A DNA stretch of 64,000 bases from Cyanobium sp. NIES-981 (lineage in GTDB: Bacteria > Cyanobacteriota > Cyanobacteriia > PCC-6307 > Cyanobiaceae), in assembly GCF_900088535.1 (NCBI RefSeq), contig NZ_LT578417.1, positions 930,001-994,000 on the forward strand, written 5' to 3'. The notes under the pieces are model-generated. The model was given only the letters and a program-made list of their open reading frames with translations, was not told where the DNA came from and did no database searches. Made by a program: the position numbers and the translations under genes. Of this stretch, positions 1 to 13,558 are shown in pieces (position 1 is the stretch's first letter; each line of letters opens with the position of its first letter).

Positions 1-2
1 AG

Positions 3-1154
3 GGCACCGGCGGTGGCAACCACCTGCTCTGGGGCAGCCGGGATCTTGAGGATCACCCCTTCTTCCCCAGGCCGGCCTGGCTGGTGGGGATCCTGCGCTA
101 TTTCCAGCACCACCCGAGCCTGGCCTACCTGTTCAGCGGCTCCAGCGTGGGGCCGGCATCCCAGGCGCCGCGCCCGGATGAGGCCCTGGGCGATCTGTTC
201 GATCTGGAGCTGGCCTACCGGGTGCTGGAGGCCAGCGAGGGCGAGCAGCGCCAGCTGATCGGGGAGACCCTGCGCCACCTCCATGCCGATCGCTCCGGCA
301 ACAACCACCGCAGCGAGATCAGTCTCGACAAGTTCTGGAATCCCGGGGCGCCGGCGGGATGCCTGGGACTGATCGAGTTCCGGGCGCTCGAGTCGCTGCC
401 CCGGGCCCCGTGGATGGCCGCCATCGCCCTGCTCTGGAGCCACCTGGCCGCCCTGCTGCTCGATCCGGCGCGGCGCCCCCGCCAGCTGAAGCCCTGGGGG
501 CTCGCCCTGCACGACCGGATGCTGCTGCCCAGCCAGCTCTGGGCCGACCTCGAGGCGATCCTCGCCGACCTGGCCGCTGCCGGCCTGCCCCTGGATCCGG
601 AGCCCTACCGGGCGGTGTGGGACTGGCGCTTCCCGGCCCTGCTGCAGTGGCAGGCCCCAGCCGCAGCTCCAGCCGCGGCCGCGCCGGCACGGCTGGAGCT
701 GCGGCCGGCGCTCGAGCCCTGGCCCCTGATCTGCGACACACCGCGGGAGGGGGGCTTCACCAGCCGCTTCGTGGACAGCTCCCTGCGCCGCTTCGAGCTG
801 ATCACCGATCCGGCCCTGTGCAGGGATCACCAGCTGGTGCTGAACGGCCGGCCGCTGCCGCTGCGGGCCGGCCAGCCCCTGGCGGTGCGCTACCGGGCCA
901 GCCGCCTCTACCCCTGCTTCCATCCCGGCATCGAGCCCCACATGCCCCTGGTGCTGCAACTGCTGCCCCTGGAGCCAACAGACGGCGCCAGCACGGGCGG
1001 AGCGCGCATGCCCCTGGCCCAGTGGCGGCTCGAGGCCGGGGCCAGGGCCTTCACCCCGGAACCCGTTGAGCCGGTGAGCCTCCCTCTGGCGTCCCCGTGG
1101 CAGGCCCAGCCGGAGCGGCCCTGCACCGTCGACCTGCGCCTGGCCGGGCCGTGA
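3..1154 (+). CDS. DUF2126 / transglutaminase-like family protein, C-terminal part
   Basis: The frame is open from base 3, so the 5' part lies outside the window. The first visible residues read GTGGGNHLLWG, followed by RYFQHHPSLAYLFSG and later FWNPGAPAGCLGLIEFRALE. These are conserved blocks of the large cyanobacterial/proteobacterial DUF2126 proteins, which carry a transglutaminase-like domain at the N-terminus (not visible here). The biochemical role of DUF2126 is unknown; neighbours in other genomes suggest peptide or circularly permuted ATP-grasp chemistry. About 383 residues of an expected ~1100 are present. The family call is from recalled motifs, with good confidence. Confidence 0.8.
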   Translation, partial: GTGGGNHLLWGSRDLEDHPFFPRPAWLVGILRYFQHHPSLAYLFSGSSVGPASQAPRPDEALGDLFDLELAYRVLEASEGEQRQLIGETLRHLHADRSGNNHRSEISLDKFWNPGAPAGCLGLIEFRALESLPRAPWMAAIALLWSHLAALLLDPARRPRQLKPWGLALHDRMLLPSQLWADLEAILADLAAAGLPLDPEPYRAVWDWRFPALLQWQAPAAAPAAAAPARLELRPALEPWPLICDTPREGGFTSRFVDSSLRRFELITDPALCRDHQLVLNGRPLPLRAGQPLAVRYRASRLYPCFHPGIEPHMPLVLQLLPLEPTDGASTGGARMPLAQWRLEAGARAFTPEPVEPVSLPLASPWQAQPERPCTVDLRLAGP

Positions 1155-1180
1155 GGGCGACGCGGGAGGCGCCGCCATGA

Positions 1181-5302
<4,122 letters not shown>

Positions 5303-5324
5303 GGCCTGCCGCTGAACCGAGGCG

Positions 5325-7004
5325 ATGCCGCCGCAGGAGCCCGATGGCCTGCCGGAGCTGATCCAGGGTCTGCTCCGGGCCGAGGCCTACCCCCATCCGG
5401 TGGGTGCGGTGCAGCTGCTGCAGACCCACATCTCCTGGGTGCTGCTCACGGGCAGCCTGGCCTACAAGATCAAGAAGCCGGTGAACTTCGGCTTCGTGGA
5501 CTTCAGCACCCTGGAGCGGCGCCGGCGGTGCTGCCACGAGGAAGTGCGCCTGAACCGGCGGCTCAACCGGGGGCTGTATCACGGCGTTGTGGCCATCGGC
5601 GGCAGCCCGGACCGGCCCCGCATCCCTGCCGCCGTGCTGGAGTCCGCCGCCGCGGACGACACCCTGGAGTACGCGGTGCGGATGGAGCAGTTCCCCCAGG
5701 AGGCGCTGTTGCCCGCCGCCCTGGAGCGGGGCAGCGTCAGCCCCCGCCACATCGACCAGCTGGCCGAGCAGCTGGCCCGCTTCCATGCCGAGGCCGCCAC
5801 CGCTGCCCCCGACGGCCCCTACGGCACCCCCGAGGCGGTGCTGGAGCCGGTGCTGGCCAACATCACCAGCCTGCGGCGCCACGCCGATGCCCGCCTGGTG
5901 CCGCGGCTGGAGCAGCTGCACGCCTGGATCGAGCAGGCCAACCGGCAGCTGCAGAACCGCTTCGCCGCCCGGCTCGCCGCCGGCAGGATCCGCGAGTGCC
6001 ACGGCGATCTCCACCTGGGCAACCTGCTGCTGGGCCACGGCCGCATCGAGGTGTTCGACTGCCTGGAGTTCAACCCGGCACTGAGCTGGATCGATCCGAT
6101 CAGCGACATCGCCTTTCTGGTGATGGACCTGGAGGAGCGGGGGCAGCGGGGCCTGGGCGCCAGGCTGCTCAACCGCTGGCTGGAGCAGAGCGGCGACTAC
6201 CCGGGCCTGGAGCTCTGGGCCTGGTACATGGGCTACCGGGCCCTGGTGCGCGCCAAGGTGGCGGCCCTGGCCGCAGAGCAGGCAGCGGTGGAGCGCTACC
6301 TCAGCCTGGCGGAGCGCACCGTCCAGCGCCGCCCCCAGGGCCTGGTGCTCTGCCACGGGGTGTCCGGATCCGGCAAGTCGCACCACAGCGGCAGGCTGCT
6401 GGAGCAGCTCGGCGCCATCCGGCTGCGCTCGGACGTGGAGCGCAAGCGCCTCTTCGGCCTCTGGGGGGTGGCGGAGGGCGCAACGGCCCGCGAATCCGTG
6501 GGGCCGGAACAGCTCTATGCCGCCAGCGTCACCGAGGAGCTGTTCGGCCAGGTGCTGCCCGGGCTGGCCCAGACGCTGCTTCAGGCCGGCTTCACCGTGA
6601 TCGTGGATGCCACGTTCCTGCTGCGGCGCCACCGCCGCAGCATGGCCGCGGTGGCTGCGCAGGCCGGCGTGCCGCTGGTGATCCTGGCCTGCTCGGCCCC
6701 GCGGCCCGTGCTCGAACAGCGGCTGCACCGCCGCCACCAGCGGGGCGACGACCCCTCGGACGCCGATCTGGCCGTGCTGCAGCACCAGTGGCACCAGGGG
6801 GACCCCCTCACGGCCGCGGAGAGAGCCTGTTGCATCGACGTGCCCTTCCGCGTTCCGGGCTCCGGCCTGGCGGGCACCGGCACCGGCACGGGCACGGGCA
6901 CCCGGGCGGAGACGCAGCCGGACAGGGACGACGAGCAGGCCCGGGCGCTGGCCGAAGCGGTGCGCAGCCGGCTGCGGCCAGCCCGGGGTGCCTTTCCGGC
7001 CTAG
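5325..7004 (+). CDS. Bifunctional aminoglycoside-phosphotransferase-like / P-loop ATPase protein
   Basis: A two-domain protein of 559 aa. The N-terminal half resembles APH-type kinases: ECHGDLHLGNLLL carries the HGD catalytic loop, and VFDCLEFNP...ISDIAFL the metal-binding region. The C-terminal half is a P-loop kinase-like domain with Walker A GVSGSGKSHHSG at about residue 345. This architecture is common in bacteria (COG2187 plus COG0645), and its substrate is not known; antibiotic resistance should not be assumed. Near the C-terminus a Gly-Thr repeat is encoded by alternating GGC/ACC codons. It starts 22 bp after chlL, and its TAG is shared with the convergent neighbour in a CTAG palindrome (7001-7004). 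Confidence 0.8.
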   Translation: MPPQEPDGLPELIQGLLRAEAYPHPVGAVQLLQTHISWVLLTGSLAYKIKKPVNFGFVDFSTLERRRRCCHEEVRLNRRLNRGLYHGVVAIGGSPDRPRIPAAVLESAAADDTLEYAVRMEQFPQEALLPAALERGSVSPRHIDQLAEQLARFHAEAATAAPDGPYGTPEAVLEPVLANITSLRRHADARLVPRLEQLHAWIEQANRQLQNRFAARLAAGRIRECHGDLHLGNLLLGHGRIEVFDCLEFNPALSWIDPISDIAFLVMDLEERGQRGLGARLLNRWLEQSGDYPGLELWAWYMGYRALVRAKVAALAAEQAAVERYLSLAERTVQRRPQGLVLCHGVSGSGKSHHSGRLLEQLGAIRLRSDVERKRLFGLWGVAEGATARESVGPEQLYAASVTEELFGQVLPGLAQTLLQAGFTVIVDATFLLRRHRRSMAAVAAQAGVPLVILACSAPRPVLEQRLHRRHQRGDDPSDADLAVLQHQWHQGDPLTAAERACCIDVPFRVPGSGLAGTGTGTGTGTRAETQPDRDDEQARALAEAVRSRLRPARGAFPA

Positions 7005-8221
7005 CGCCGCGGCCCTTCATCGCCGGACGGGGCCGTGGACGGGGCCCTGGAAGGAGCCGTGCCGGAACCCGGCCGGGCGGGCTGGAGCGGCGGCGGGTCG
7101 AGCCGCGGCTGGCCGTCCGAGCCGGTGTCTGCCGGCTCGCCCCCACCGGGCAGCGGCGGCACCGAAGGCACGAAGGGCGTGCTGACCGGAGCGCCGAGGA
7201 TCTCCGGCGAGATCACCAGGTTCTCGGGATTGGGCGTGGTCTCCGGACCGATCACATCGATGGAGGTGCGCTGCACCAGCAGCCGGTAGCGGTAGGGCTG
7301 GCGGGAGTTGATGAAGTCCTGCACGGCGGCCACCTGGCGGGGGGTGGGCAGGTTCGGTTTGCTCACCCGCACCGAGGCCCGGATCAGGGGCGGGTTCTGG
7401 GCCCAGTCGATGCTCACGTCCACCAGCTCCGCATCCTTGCCCAGGGTGATGGTTTCGTTGCGGAGGCTCTCGGCGATGTCGTTCTCCACCCGGGTCAGGG
7501 CCAGTTGGCGGCGGGCTTCGGCCGTGAGCGTGAGAAAGCTGGTGGTGAGGGGAACCAGCAGCAACCCGGTGAGCAGCAGGCTCACGAAGCCGAGCTTGCT
7601 GCTCAACAGCTTCTGGCGCAGCTCCGGGCGGGTGATGCCCAGGGTGACCAGGGCACCGCTGAGGATCCCCAGCAGGTTGGCGGCGAACAGCAGGCCGGCC
7701 CCCTGGGCGCGCTGCCACTCCCCCGCCGCGATCAGCAGCCCGAGCACGCACACCGGCGGCACCAGGGCCACGGCAATGGCCGTGCCGGCCACCGAGCCGA
7801 TGGCCTTGGTGCGCACCTTGGCGTAGGTGGCGATGGCACCGGCCACGATCGCGATCCCGAGATCGAGCAGGTTGGGCGTGGTGCGGCCGATCACCTCGGA
7901 GCCGAACAGCGGCAGCCCCACCATCCAGCCCAGGGTGGTGGAGATCGCCACGGTGGTGAACACGCCGATCGCCAGGGTGAGCAGGGCCCGGCCCACCAAC
8001 CGGAGATGGCCGCGCAGGATGGCGAAGGCCGTGGCCCGCAGCGGCAGGATCCAGGGGGCAATCAGCATCGCCCCGATCACCACGGCGGTGCTATTGGCCA
8101 GCAGGCCCATGGTGGCGATCAGGCTGGAGGCCGTGGAGAGCACCACGAACTCCTGATCCAGGGTGGCGTCCTCCTGGAATCGCTGACTGAGCACCTTCGC
8201 CGGAAGAACGGGCATCGCCAT
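7001..8221 (-). CDS. DUF389 domain membrane protein
   Basis: The N-terminal two thirds holds about six hydrophobic segments and the DUF389 hallmark STAVVIGAMLIAPWILPL at about residues 45-62. A soluble C-terminal part follows (ESLRNETITLGKDAELVDVSIDW) that ends in a Pro/Gly/Ser-rich tail of about 50 residues, likely disordered. DUF389 proteins are inner-membrane proteins of unknown function. Start ATG 8221 (MAMPVLPAKVLSQRFQ) is preferred; an alternative in-frame start lies at 8239. It is convergent with the kinase-like gene and divergent from the SDR. Confidence 0.8.
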   Translation of the reverse strand: MAMPVLPAKVLSQRFQEDATLDQEFVVLSTASSLIATMGLLANSTAVVIGAMLIAPWILPLRATAFAILRGHLRLVGRALLTLAIGVFTTVAISTTLGWMVGLPLFGSEVIGRTTPNLLDLGIAIVAGAIATYAKVRTKAIGSVAGTAIAVALVPPVCVLGLLIAAGEWQRAQGAGLLFAANLLGILSGALVTLGITRPELRQKLLSSKLGFVSLLLTGLLLVPLTTSFLTLTAEARRQLALTRVENDIAESLRNETITLGKDAELVDVSIDWAQNPPLIRASVRVSKPNLPTPRQVAAVQDFINSRQPYRYRLLVQRTSIDVIGPETTPNPENLVISPEILGAPVSTPFVPSVPPLPGGGEPADTGSDGQPRLDPPPLQPARPGSGTAPSRAPSTAPSGDEGPRR

Positions 8222-8320
8222 GACGCAGCCAGCGGGCAACCGCCGAGTGCTCCATCCTGGAGCAGAACGGCCCAGGGCCAGCGCTGCGCGCGCTCATCCG
8301 CGCACCACACCCGGAGGAGC

Positions 8321-9052
8321 ATGCAGCGGAGCGTGATGATCAGCGGCGGCAGCCGCGGCATCGGTGCCGCCATTGCCGAGCGTCTGCTGCGCGAGGGTCA
8401 CCGGCTCAGCCTGGGGGTGCGCGACCCGGCGGCGCTTGCCGCTGGTCTGGAGCGGCAGGGCCGGCGGCCGGACGGCGGACAGCTGCAGATCCACCCCTAC
8501 GACGCCCGGTCCAGATGCGGGGCGGACGACAGTGCGGAGGCCTGGGTGGCCGCCACGGCCAGCGCCTGGGGAGGAATCGACGCCGTGGTGCACAGCGCCG
8601 GCATCGTCTCGCGCACCCCCTTTCTCTTCCCGCCGGGCGAGGAGGCCGCGGTCCAGGGGCTGCTGGAGGTGAACCTGATGGGCCCCTGGCGCCTGAGCCG
8701 GGCCGTCTGGCCCCACCTGGTGGCCAGTGGCGATGGCCGGGTGATCAGCCTGGTTTCGATGAGCGGCAAGCGCATCAAGGGCCGTCTGGCGGCCTACGGC
8801 GTCAGCAAATTCGCCCTGATGGGGCTGTGTCAGGCGATGCGCAACGAGGGCTGGGAGGCCGGAATCCGCGTCACGGCCCTGTGCCCGGGCTGGGTGAACA
8901 CCGCCATGGCGGCAGCGGTGGACACGATTCCAAAGGCCGCCATGACCCAGCCTGAGGATCTGGCCGCCACCGTGGCCCACCTGCTCACCCTGCCGCCGGC
9001 GGCGGTGCCCTTCGAGCTGGCCGTGAACTGCGTACTGGAGAGTGGCTGCTGA
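8321..9052 (+). CDS. Short-chain dehydrogenase/reductase (SDR)
   Basis: A classical SDR of 243 aa that uses NAD(P)H to reduce or oxidise an unidentified substrate. The cofactor motif GGSRGIGAAIA is at residues 9-19. The structural motif is HSAGIVSRTP, the catalytic Ser lies in SMSGKRIKG, and the catalytic YGVSK gives the YxxxK pair. A strong GGAGGAG ribosome-binding site at 8312-8318 precedes ATG 8321. The downstream ion-channel gene begins within or just after its end, suggesting a two-gene transcript. The specific substrate cannot be deduced. Confidence 0.88.
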   Translation: MQRSVMISGGSRGIGAAIAERLLREGHRLSLGVRDPAALAAGLERQGRRPDGGQLQIHPYDARSRCGADDSAEAWVAATASAWGGIDAVVHSAGIVSRTPFLFPPGEEAAVQGLLEVNLMGPWRLSRAVWPHLVASGDGRVISLVSMSGKRIKGRLAAYGVSKFALMGLCQAMRNEGWEAGIRVTALCPGWVNTAMAAAVDTIPKAAMTQPEDLAATVAHLLTLPPAAVPFELAVNCVLESGC

Positions 9053-9065
9053 TCGCCCGGCCGGG

Positions 9066-9950
9066 ATGCCGCCCCATCACCTCAGCCTCCGCCGACTCCA
9101 CCGCACCTACAAGGCACTGCTGGCGGCCTGTCTGCTGCTGCTGCTCAGCTTCACCCTGCCGCCTCCCTGGTACGGAATCTCCAGCGTGGGCTATCTCCTG
9201 CTGGGGCTGGTGATGGTGCGGGGCCTGGGGGATCCGGTGGATCAGCTCCAGTTCGGCGCCGTGCCCCGCCGGCTGTTCAAGCTGCTCGGCTGGGCCACGG
9301 TCATGACGGGGCTGATCTGGTTCCTCACCCCGCTGCAGCTGCGCCAGTCGGGCGTGCCCGTGTTGATTCTCTGGGCCCTGTTCAGCCACTGGAGTGCCAT
9401 CCGGCTGATCCGGGGCCTGGCGCAGGAGCAGCACGTGGGCCTGGATGTGCTGCGGGGGTCCATGGCCGGATACCTGATGCTGGGGCTGGCCGGCGGGCTG
9501 ATCTGCGCCGCCCTGGAAACCGTCAATCCGGGCAGCTTCAGCAACATCGACCTCGCCGGCACCATCCCCGCCAGCGAGGCCGAGGTGTACCCGGTCTGGA
9601 GCCTGAATTTCGTGCGGCTCAACTACTTCGCCTTCGTGAGTCTCACCACGGCGGGCTACGGCGACATCACGCCCCTGACGCCGATGGCGCAGATGCTGAG
9701 CGTGGGCCTCGCCGTAGTGGGCACCTTCTACATCGCGGCGGTGATGGGCCTGCTGATCAGCCGCCTCTCCACCAGCCAGCGGCATCGCCGGGGCCAGCAG
9801 CCGCGACGGGGCCAGCCGGGGCACCGCCGCGGCCGGGGGCCAGACCAGGGACCAGACCAGGATGCGGACGGCAGGCGCCCAGCTAGAAGGCTTCGGAGCC
9901 GCTGTCCGGGGATGCCTGAGGGGGACGGCGGCGCAACTCCCAACCCTTGA
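9066..9950 (+). CDS. Two-pore-type/voltage-independent potassium channel family protein
   Basis: A membrane protein of about 294 aa with at least five hydrophobic segments. The pore loop is FVSLTTAGYGDITPLTP, matching the K+ selectivity filter TxGYGD, and is followed by a final transmembrane helix. The C-terminal 70 residues are Arg/Gly/Gln-rich and low in complexity. The last 68 bp overlap the 3' end of the convergent RND gene. ATG 9066 sits 13 bp after the SDR stop; an in-frame GTG at 9042 would overlap the SDR. Potassium selectivity is inferred from the filter. Confidence 0.8.
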   Translation: MPPHHLSLRRLHRTYKALLAACLLLLLSFTLPPPWYGISSVGYLLLGLVMVRGLGDPVDQLQFGAVPRRLFKLLGWATVMTGLIWFLTPLQLRQSGVPVLILWALFSHWSAIRLIRGLAQEQHVGLDVLRGSMAGYLMLGLAGGLICAALETVNPGSFSNIDLAGTIPASEAEVYPVWSLNFVRLNYFAFVSLTTAGYGDITPLTPMAQMLSVGLAVVGTFYIAAVMGLLISRLSTSQRHRRGQQPRRGQPGHRRGRGPDQGPDQDADGRRPARRLRSRCPGMPEGDGGATPNP

Positions 9951-12900
9951 CGATCCTGTAGATCACGGGCACCACGAACAGGCTCAGCACCGTGGCCACC
10001 AGCAGCCCGGCGAACACCACCGTGCCGATGCTGGTGCGGCTGGCCGCCCCGGCGCCCGAGGCGAACAGCAGGGGCAGGAAGCCGGCCAGCGAGGAGATGG
10101 CCGTGAGCAGGATGGGGCGCAGACGGGCCACGGCGGCGCCGTGGATGGCCTGCTCCAGCGGCATCCCGGCCGCCAGGCGCTGGTTGGCGAACTCCACGAT
10201 CAGGATGCCGTTCTTGGCCGCCAGGCTCACCAGCACCAGCAGCCCCATCCGGCCGTACACATCCAGGGGCAGATCGCGGATCGCCAGCCCGGCGATGCCG
10301 CCGAGCAGGCCCAGGGGCACCGTGACCAGGATGATCATCGGGTCGATGAAGTTCTCGTAGAGGCCCGCCAGCACGAGCAGCATCACCAGCACCGCCAGCA
10401 GGAACACCTGCTCGCTGGCCCCGCCGGCGCGGGCCTCCTCCCGGGCCAGTCCCGCCCACTCCAGGTCGGTGGCGGAGCTGCCCAGCTGCTGGCGCACCTC
10501 CTGCAGCCGGGCCATGGCCTGACCGGTGCTGACCCCGTTCCGCGGCTGGGCCCGGATGCCGATCGAGCGCACCAGGCGGGTGTGGTTGATCACCGTGGGG
10601 CCCGTGCCCTCCACCACCCGCACCACCTGGGCCAGGGGGATGAGGACGTCGTCCCGCCCCCGCACCTGCAGCGAGAGCACATCCTGCACGTTGCGGCGCT
10701 CGGAACCCTCGAGCTGCACGATCACCCGCCGCACCCGGTCGCCCTCGAAGCTGTCGTTCACGTAGTCGCTGCCGAAGCTGGCGCCCAGCACCTCCACCAC
10801 GTCCTCGAGATCCACCCCGAGGGAGGCCAGCCTGAGGCGGTCGGGCTCCAGCCGCACCAGCGGCGCATCCGCCACGAAGCGGGTGTTCACCCGCTCGAAG
10901 GCACCGGTGGCCTCGGCCGCCTCGATGAAGGCCTGGGCGGCCTGCTCGAACTCGCGGAGGCTGAGCCGGCCGCCGCTGGTGTCGAGCAGGTCGAACTCGA
11001 TGCCCCCCTCGCTGCCGAAACCGCGCACCGTGGGGGCCTCGATCACCACCACCTGGGCGTCATCGATGCTGGCGGCCAGCTGGCGGTTCAGCCGGCTGGC
11101 CAGGGCGGCGGGGGTCTGATCGCTGCCCGGCCTCTCCTCCACGGGCTTGAGGCGCAGGAAGAAGATGCCCTTGTTCGGAGCGCTGTCGCCGAAGGAGCGG
11201 CCGGCGTAGAAGTTGCCCGTCACCACCAGGGGGTCCCGGGCGATCACCTGCCGCACCCGCTCCATCACCGCCTGGGTGCGCGCCAGGGCCATGCCGTCGG
11301 GCAGCACCACCACGCCGCGCAGCTGGCTGCCGTCCTCCTGGGGGATGAAGGCCTTGGGCCGCTGCTGGTAGGCCGCCGCGGTGAGCAGCAGCCCCACCAG
11401 CAGCAGGGCCACGATGCGGCGCCGCCAGCCCAGCGCCCGGGTGAGCCAGCGGTCGTAGGGGCCCTCCAGGGACTCGAGGGCCCGCCGGGGGGGATCGATC
11501 CAGCGGCGCAGCCAGGCCGGCTCGCCGCGGCCATCGGCCCGGAGCAGGCGGCTGGCCGCCACCGGCGTGAAGGTGAGGGCGTTGAAGGTGGAGAACACGA
11601 TCGTGGCGCCGATGGTGAGGCCGATCGGGGCATAGAGCCGTCCGGTGCTGCCGCCCAGGGTGAGCACCGGCAGGAACACGGCGATCAGCACCAGGGAGGT
11701 GGCCACCACCGCCCCCCCCAGCTCGGCCATGGCCTCCCGGGCCGCCAGCAGGGGAGGGTGGCCCTGCTCGATGCGGCGGCCGATGTCCTCGCTCACCACG
11801 ATGGCGTCATCCACCACCAGACCGGTGGCCAGCACCATGCCGAACAGGGTGAGGGTGTTGATCGAGCTGTCGGTGAGCCGCAGCACCGTGAGCGCCCCCA
11901 CCAGCGCCACCGGCACCACCAGGGCGGAGATGAAGGCAAGGCGGCTGTTGCCCAGGCCCAGCAGCAGGGCGAGGAACACCAGCAGCACCGCATCCCGCAG
12001 GCTGGCCACGGTGCGGTCGATGTTCTGCCGCACTGTCTCGGCCTCGTCGATGATCACCTGGAACTCCACCCCCGGCGGCAGGCTTTCGCTGATCTCCTCG
12101 AGGGCTGTGCTGATGCCGCGGCTCACCTCCAGGGCATTGCTGCCGTCCCGCTGGAAGATGCCCATGGCCACGGTGGCCCTGCCCTGCAGGTTGGTGGCGA
12201 TGGCGTCGTAGTTCTCGCTGCCGAGGGTCACCCGGCCCACATCGCGCAGCAGGGTCACCCCGCCCTCCGGCGTGGGCGCCACCACCAGCCGCTCGAACTC
12301 CTGCACGCTGCGCAGGCGCCCCTCCATGCGCAGGGGCAGGGTGAGCATCTGATCTTCGGGGGCAGGGGCGTCACCGGCCTGGCCCAGGGCCGCCAGCACG
12401 TTCTGCTCCTCAAGGGCGTCCCGCACGTCGGTGATGGTGAGCCCCAGCTGGTTGAGCCGGGCCGGATCGAGCCAGAGCCGGAAGGCCAGGGGGCTGCCGC
12501 CGAACAGGCGCGCCTCCCCCACCCCCGACACCCGCTGCAGACGGTCGACCACCACCTGCTCCACCCAGCCGCTCAGGAAGGTGTCGTCGTAGCGGCCCCG
12601 ATCGGCGCTGAAGCTGAGCACCATCAGCAGGTCGTCGGAACTGCGGCGCACCCGCACCCCGAAGCGGGCCACCTGGGGCGGCAGGCGCGGGTTCACCACC
12701 GCCGCCTCGTTCTGGGCGTTGATCTGGTTGATCTCCGGATCGCCGCCCTCGAAGCTGAGGGTGATGCTGCTGCTGCCGGCTGAACTGGTGGAGCGCACCT
12801 GATCGAGGCGCTCGAGGCCGTTGAGCTGCTTTTCCAGCAGGGTGGTGACCCCCTGCTCCACCACCTCCGGGCTGGCCCCCGGATAGCTGGCGCTCACCGT

Positions 12901-13038
12901 GACCCGGCCGGGGGCGATGGCGGGCAGGTTCTCGATCTGCAGGCCAGGCAGGCTCACCAATCCGGCCAGCAGCACCAGCAGGCTGATCACCAGCGTGAGC
13001 ACCGGCCGGCGCAGAAAGGGATCCGAGATCGATTTCAC
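9883..13038 (-). CDS. RND-family efflux transporter permease (AcrB/HAE1-like)
   Basis: A full-length 1051-aa RND pump driven by proton motive force. The N-terminal transmembrane anchor has the typical start MKSISDPFLRRPVLTLVIS. The porter-domain motif YPGASPEVVEQGVTT follows, with the proton-relay helix LATGLVVDDAIVVSEDIGRR at about residue 395 carrying the paired aspartates. The C-terminal half repeats the architecture (LPLLFASGAGAASRTSIG). No periplasmic adaptor gene lies beside it, so its partners are encoded elsewhere. Its 3' end overlaps the channel gene, and its promoter region contains degenerate GGGCTGGGT repeats. Substrates are unknown. Confidence 0.93.
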   Translation of the reverse strand: MKSISDPFLRRPVLTLVISLLVLLAGLVSLPGLQIENLPAIAPGRVTVSASYPGASPEVVEQGVTTLLEKQLNGLERLDQVRSTSSAGSSSITLSFEGGDPEINQINAQNEAAVVNPRLPPQVARFGVRVRRSSDDLLMVLSFSADRGRYDDTFLSGWVEQVVVDRLQRVSGVGEARLFGGSPLAFRLWLDPARLNQLGLTITDVRDALEEQNVLAALGQAGDAPAPEDQMLTLPLRMEGRLRSVQEFERLVVAPTPEGGVTLLRDVGRVTLGSENYDAIATNLQGRATVAMGIFQRDGSNALEVSRGISTALEEISESLPPGVEFQVIIDEAETVRQNIDRTVASLRDAVLLVFLALLLGLGNSRLAFISALVVPVALVGALTVLRLTDSSINTLTLFGMVLATGLVVDDAIVVSEDIGRRIEQGHPPLLAAREAMAELGGAVVATSLVLIAVFLPVLTLGGSTGRLYAPIGLTIGATIVFSTFNALTFTPVAASRLLRADGRGEPAWLRRWIDPPRRALESLEGPYDRWLTRALGWRRRIVALLLVGLLLTAAAYQQRPKAFIPQEDGSQLRGVVVLPDGMALARTQAVMERVRQVIARDPLVVTGNFYAGRSFGDSAPNKGIFFLRLKPVEERPGSDQTPAALASRLNRQLAASIDDAQVVVIEAPTVRGFGSEGGIEFDLLDTSGGRLSLREFEQAAQAFIEAAEATGAFERVNTRFVADAPLVRLEPDRLRLASLGVDLEDVVEVLGASFGSDYVNDSFEGDRVRRVIVQLEGSERRNVQDVLSLQVRGRDDVLIPLAQVVRVVEGTGPTVINHTRLVRSIGIRAQPRNGVSTGQAMARLQEVRQQLGSSATDLEWAGLAREEARAGGASEQVFLLAVLVMLLVLAGLYENFIDPMIILVTVPLGLLGGIAGLAIRDLPLDVYGRMGLLVLVSLAAKNGILIVEFANQRLAAGMPLEQAIHGAAVARLRPILLTAISSLAGFLPLLFASGAGAASRTSIGTVVFAGLLVATVLSLFVVPVIYRIVKGWELRRRPPQASPDSGSEAF

Positions 13039-13054
13039 GCGGGGGCTTCAGGCG

Positions 13055-13146
13055 GGGCTGGGCAGCGCGGTAGAGCAGGGCTGGGTGGCGCAGGGCTGGG
13101 TCGAGCTGCGTTGCGCTGGGCTGGGTGCGCTGGACTGGGTTGCGCC
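13055..13146. repeat. Degenerate GGGCTGGGT/GCG repeat cluster
   Basis: Five or six imperfect copies of a GC(G)-x-GGGCTGGGT motif lie in about 90 bp between the RND start and the DUF3136 gene. Examples are GGGCTGGGC, GGGCTGGGT (three times) and GGACTGGGT, several spaced about 14-16 bp apart. The block is strongly G-skewed on the + strand. No open frame explains it. It could be a polymorphic minisatellite in the promoter region of the pump gene. Confidence 0.55.
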
Positions 13147-13244
13147 GTGAAATACAGCTGCGCAGGAGAGAGGTGTGCTCTGCTGAACAGGCCCCGCTCA
13201 GGGCTGTGGCCGGCTGTTCTAGGCGAGATCGGCCCTACACGTGC

Positions 13245-13469
13245 CTATACGGGATTGAGAAGATCGCGCTTGAGCACCACGCAGAGGTAGTCCGGGGCCT
13301 TGTAGCGGCCCGGCAGGCAGATGTGCAGCTGGGCCAGGCGGCTCCAGCACACCGTGCGCTCGATCGCCGTGCGGCTGCGGCCCTCCTGGAGCAGCCGCCG
13401 CAGCGCCTTGCAATAGAGGGAGTAATTCGCCTCCAGTTCCCCGATCGTGAGGCCGGTGCTGCTGCTCAT
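13245..13469 (-). CDS. Small cyanobacterial DUF3136 family protein (copy 1)
   Basis: 74 aa, starting MSSSTGLTIGELEANYSLYCKALRRL. It shares the blocks LTIGELEA, YCKALR, AIxRTxCWxRL, LPxRYKxPDYL and LLKRE/D with the gene at 17974-18201 in this window. I assign both to DUF3136, a small cyanobacterial family of unknown function, from recalled family motifs. The fold is predicted to be mostly helical. It lies about 90 bp downstream of the pyrF-pyrE fusion on the same strand, so it may share its transcript. Confidence 0.75.
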   Translation of the reverse strand: MSSSTGLTIGELEANYSLYCKALRRLLQEGRSRTAIERTVCWSRLAQLHICLPGRYKAPDYLCVVLKRDLLNPV

Positions 13470-13558
13470 GGCGAGGGTGGCGCCCGGGAGGTTCAGGGAC
13501 GCACACTCACCCTAGGTGTCCATGGTCTGCCGCCCCCGACGGGCAGCCGGTGTCACAG

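Noticed and set aside
5325-7004. Aminoglycoside resistance gene
   Set aside because: The APH-like fold is fused to a P-loop domain in a common chromosomal family; the sequence gives no support for drug resistance.
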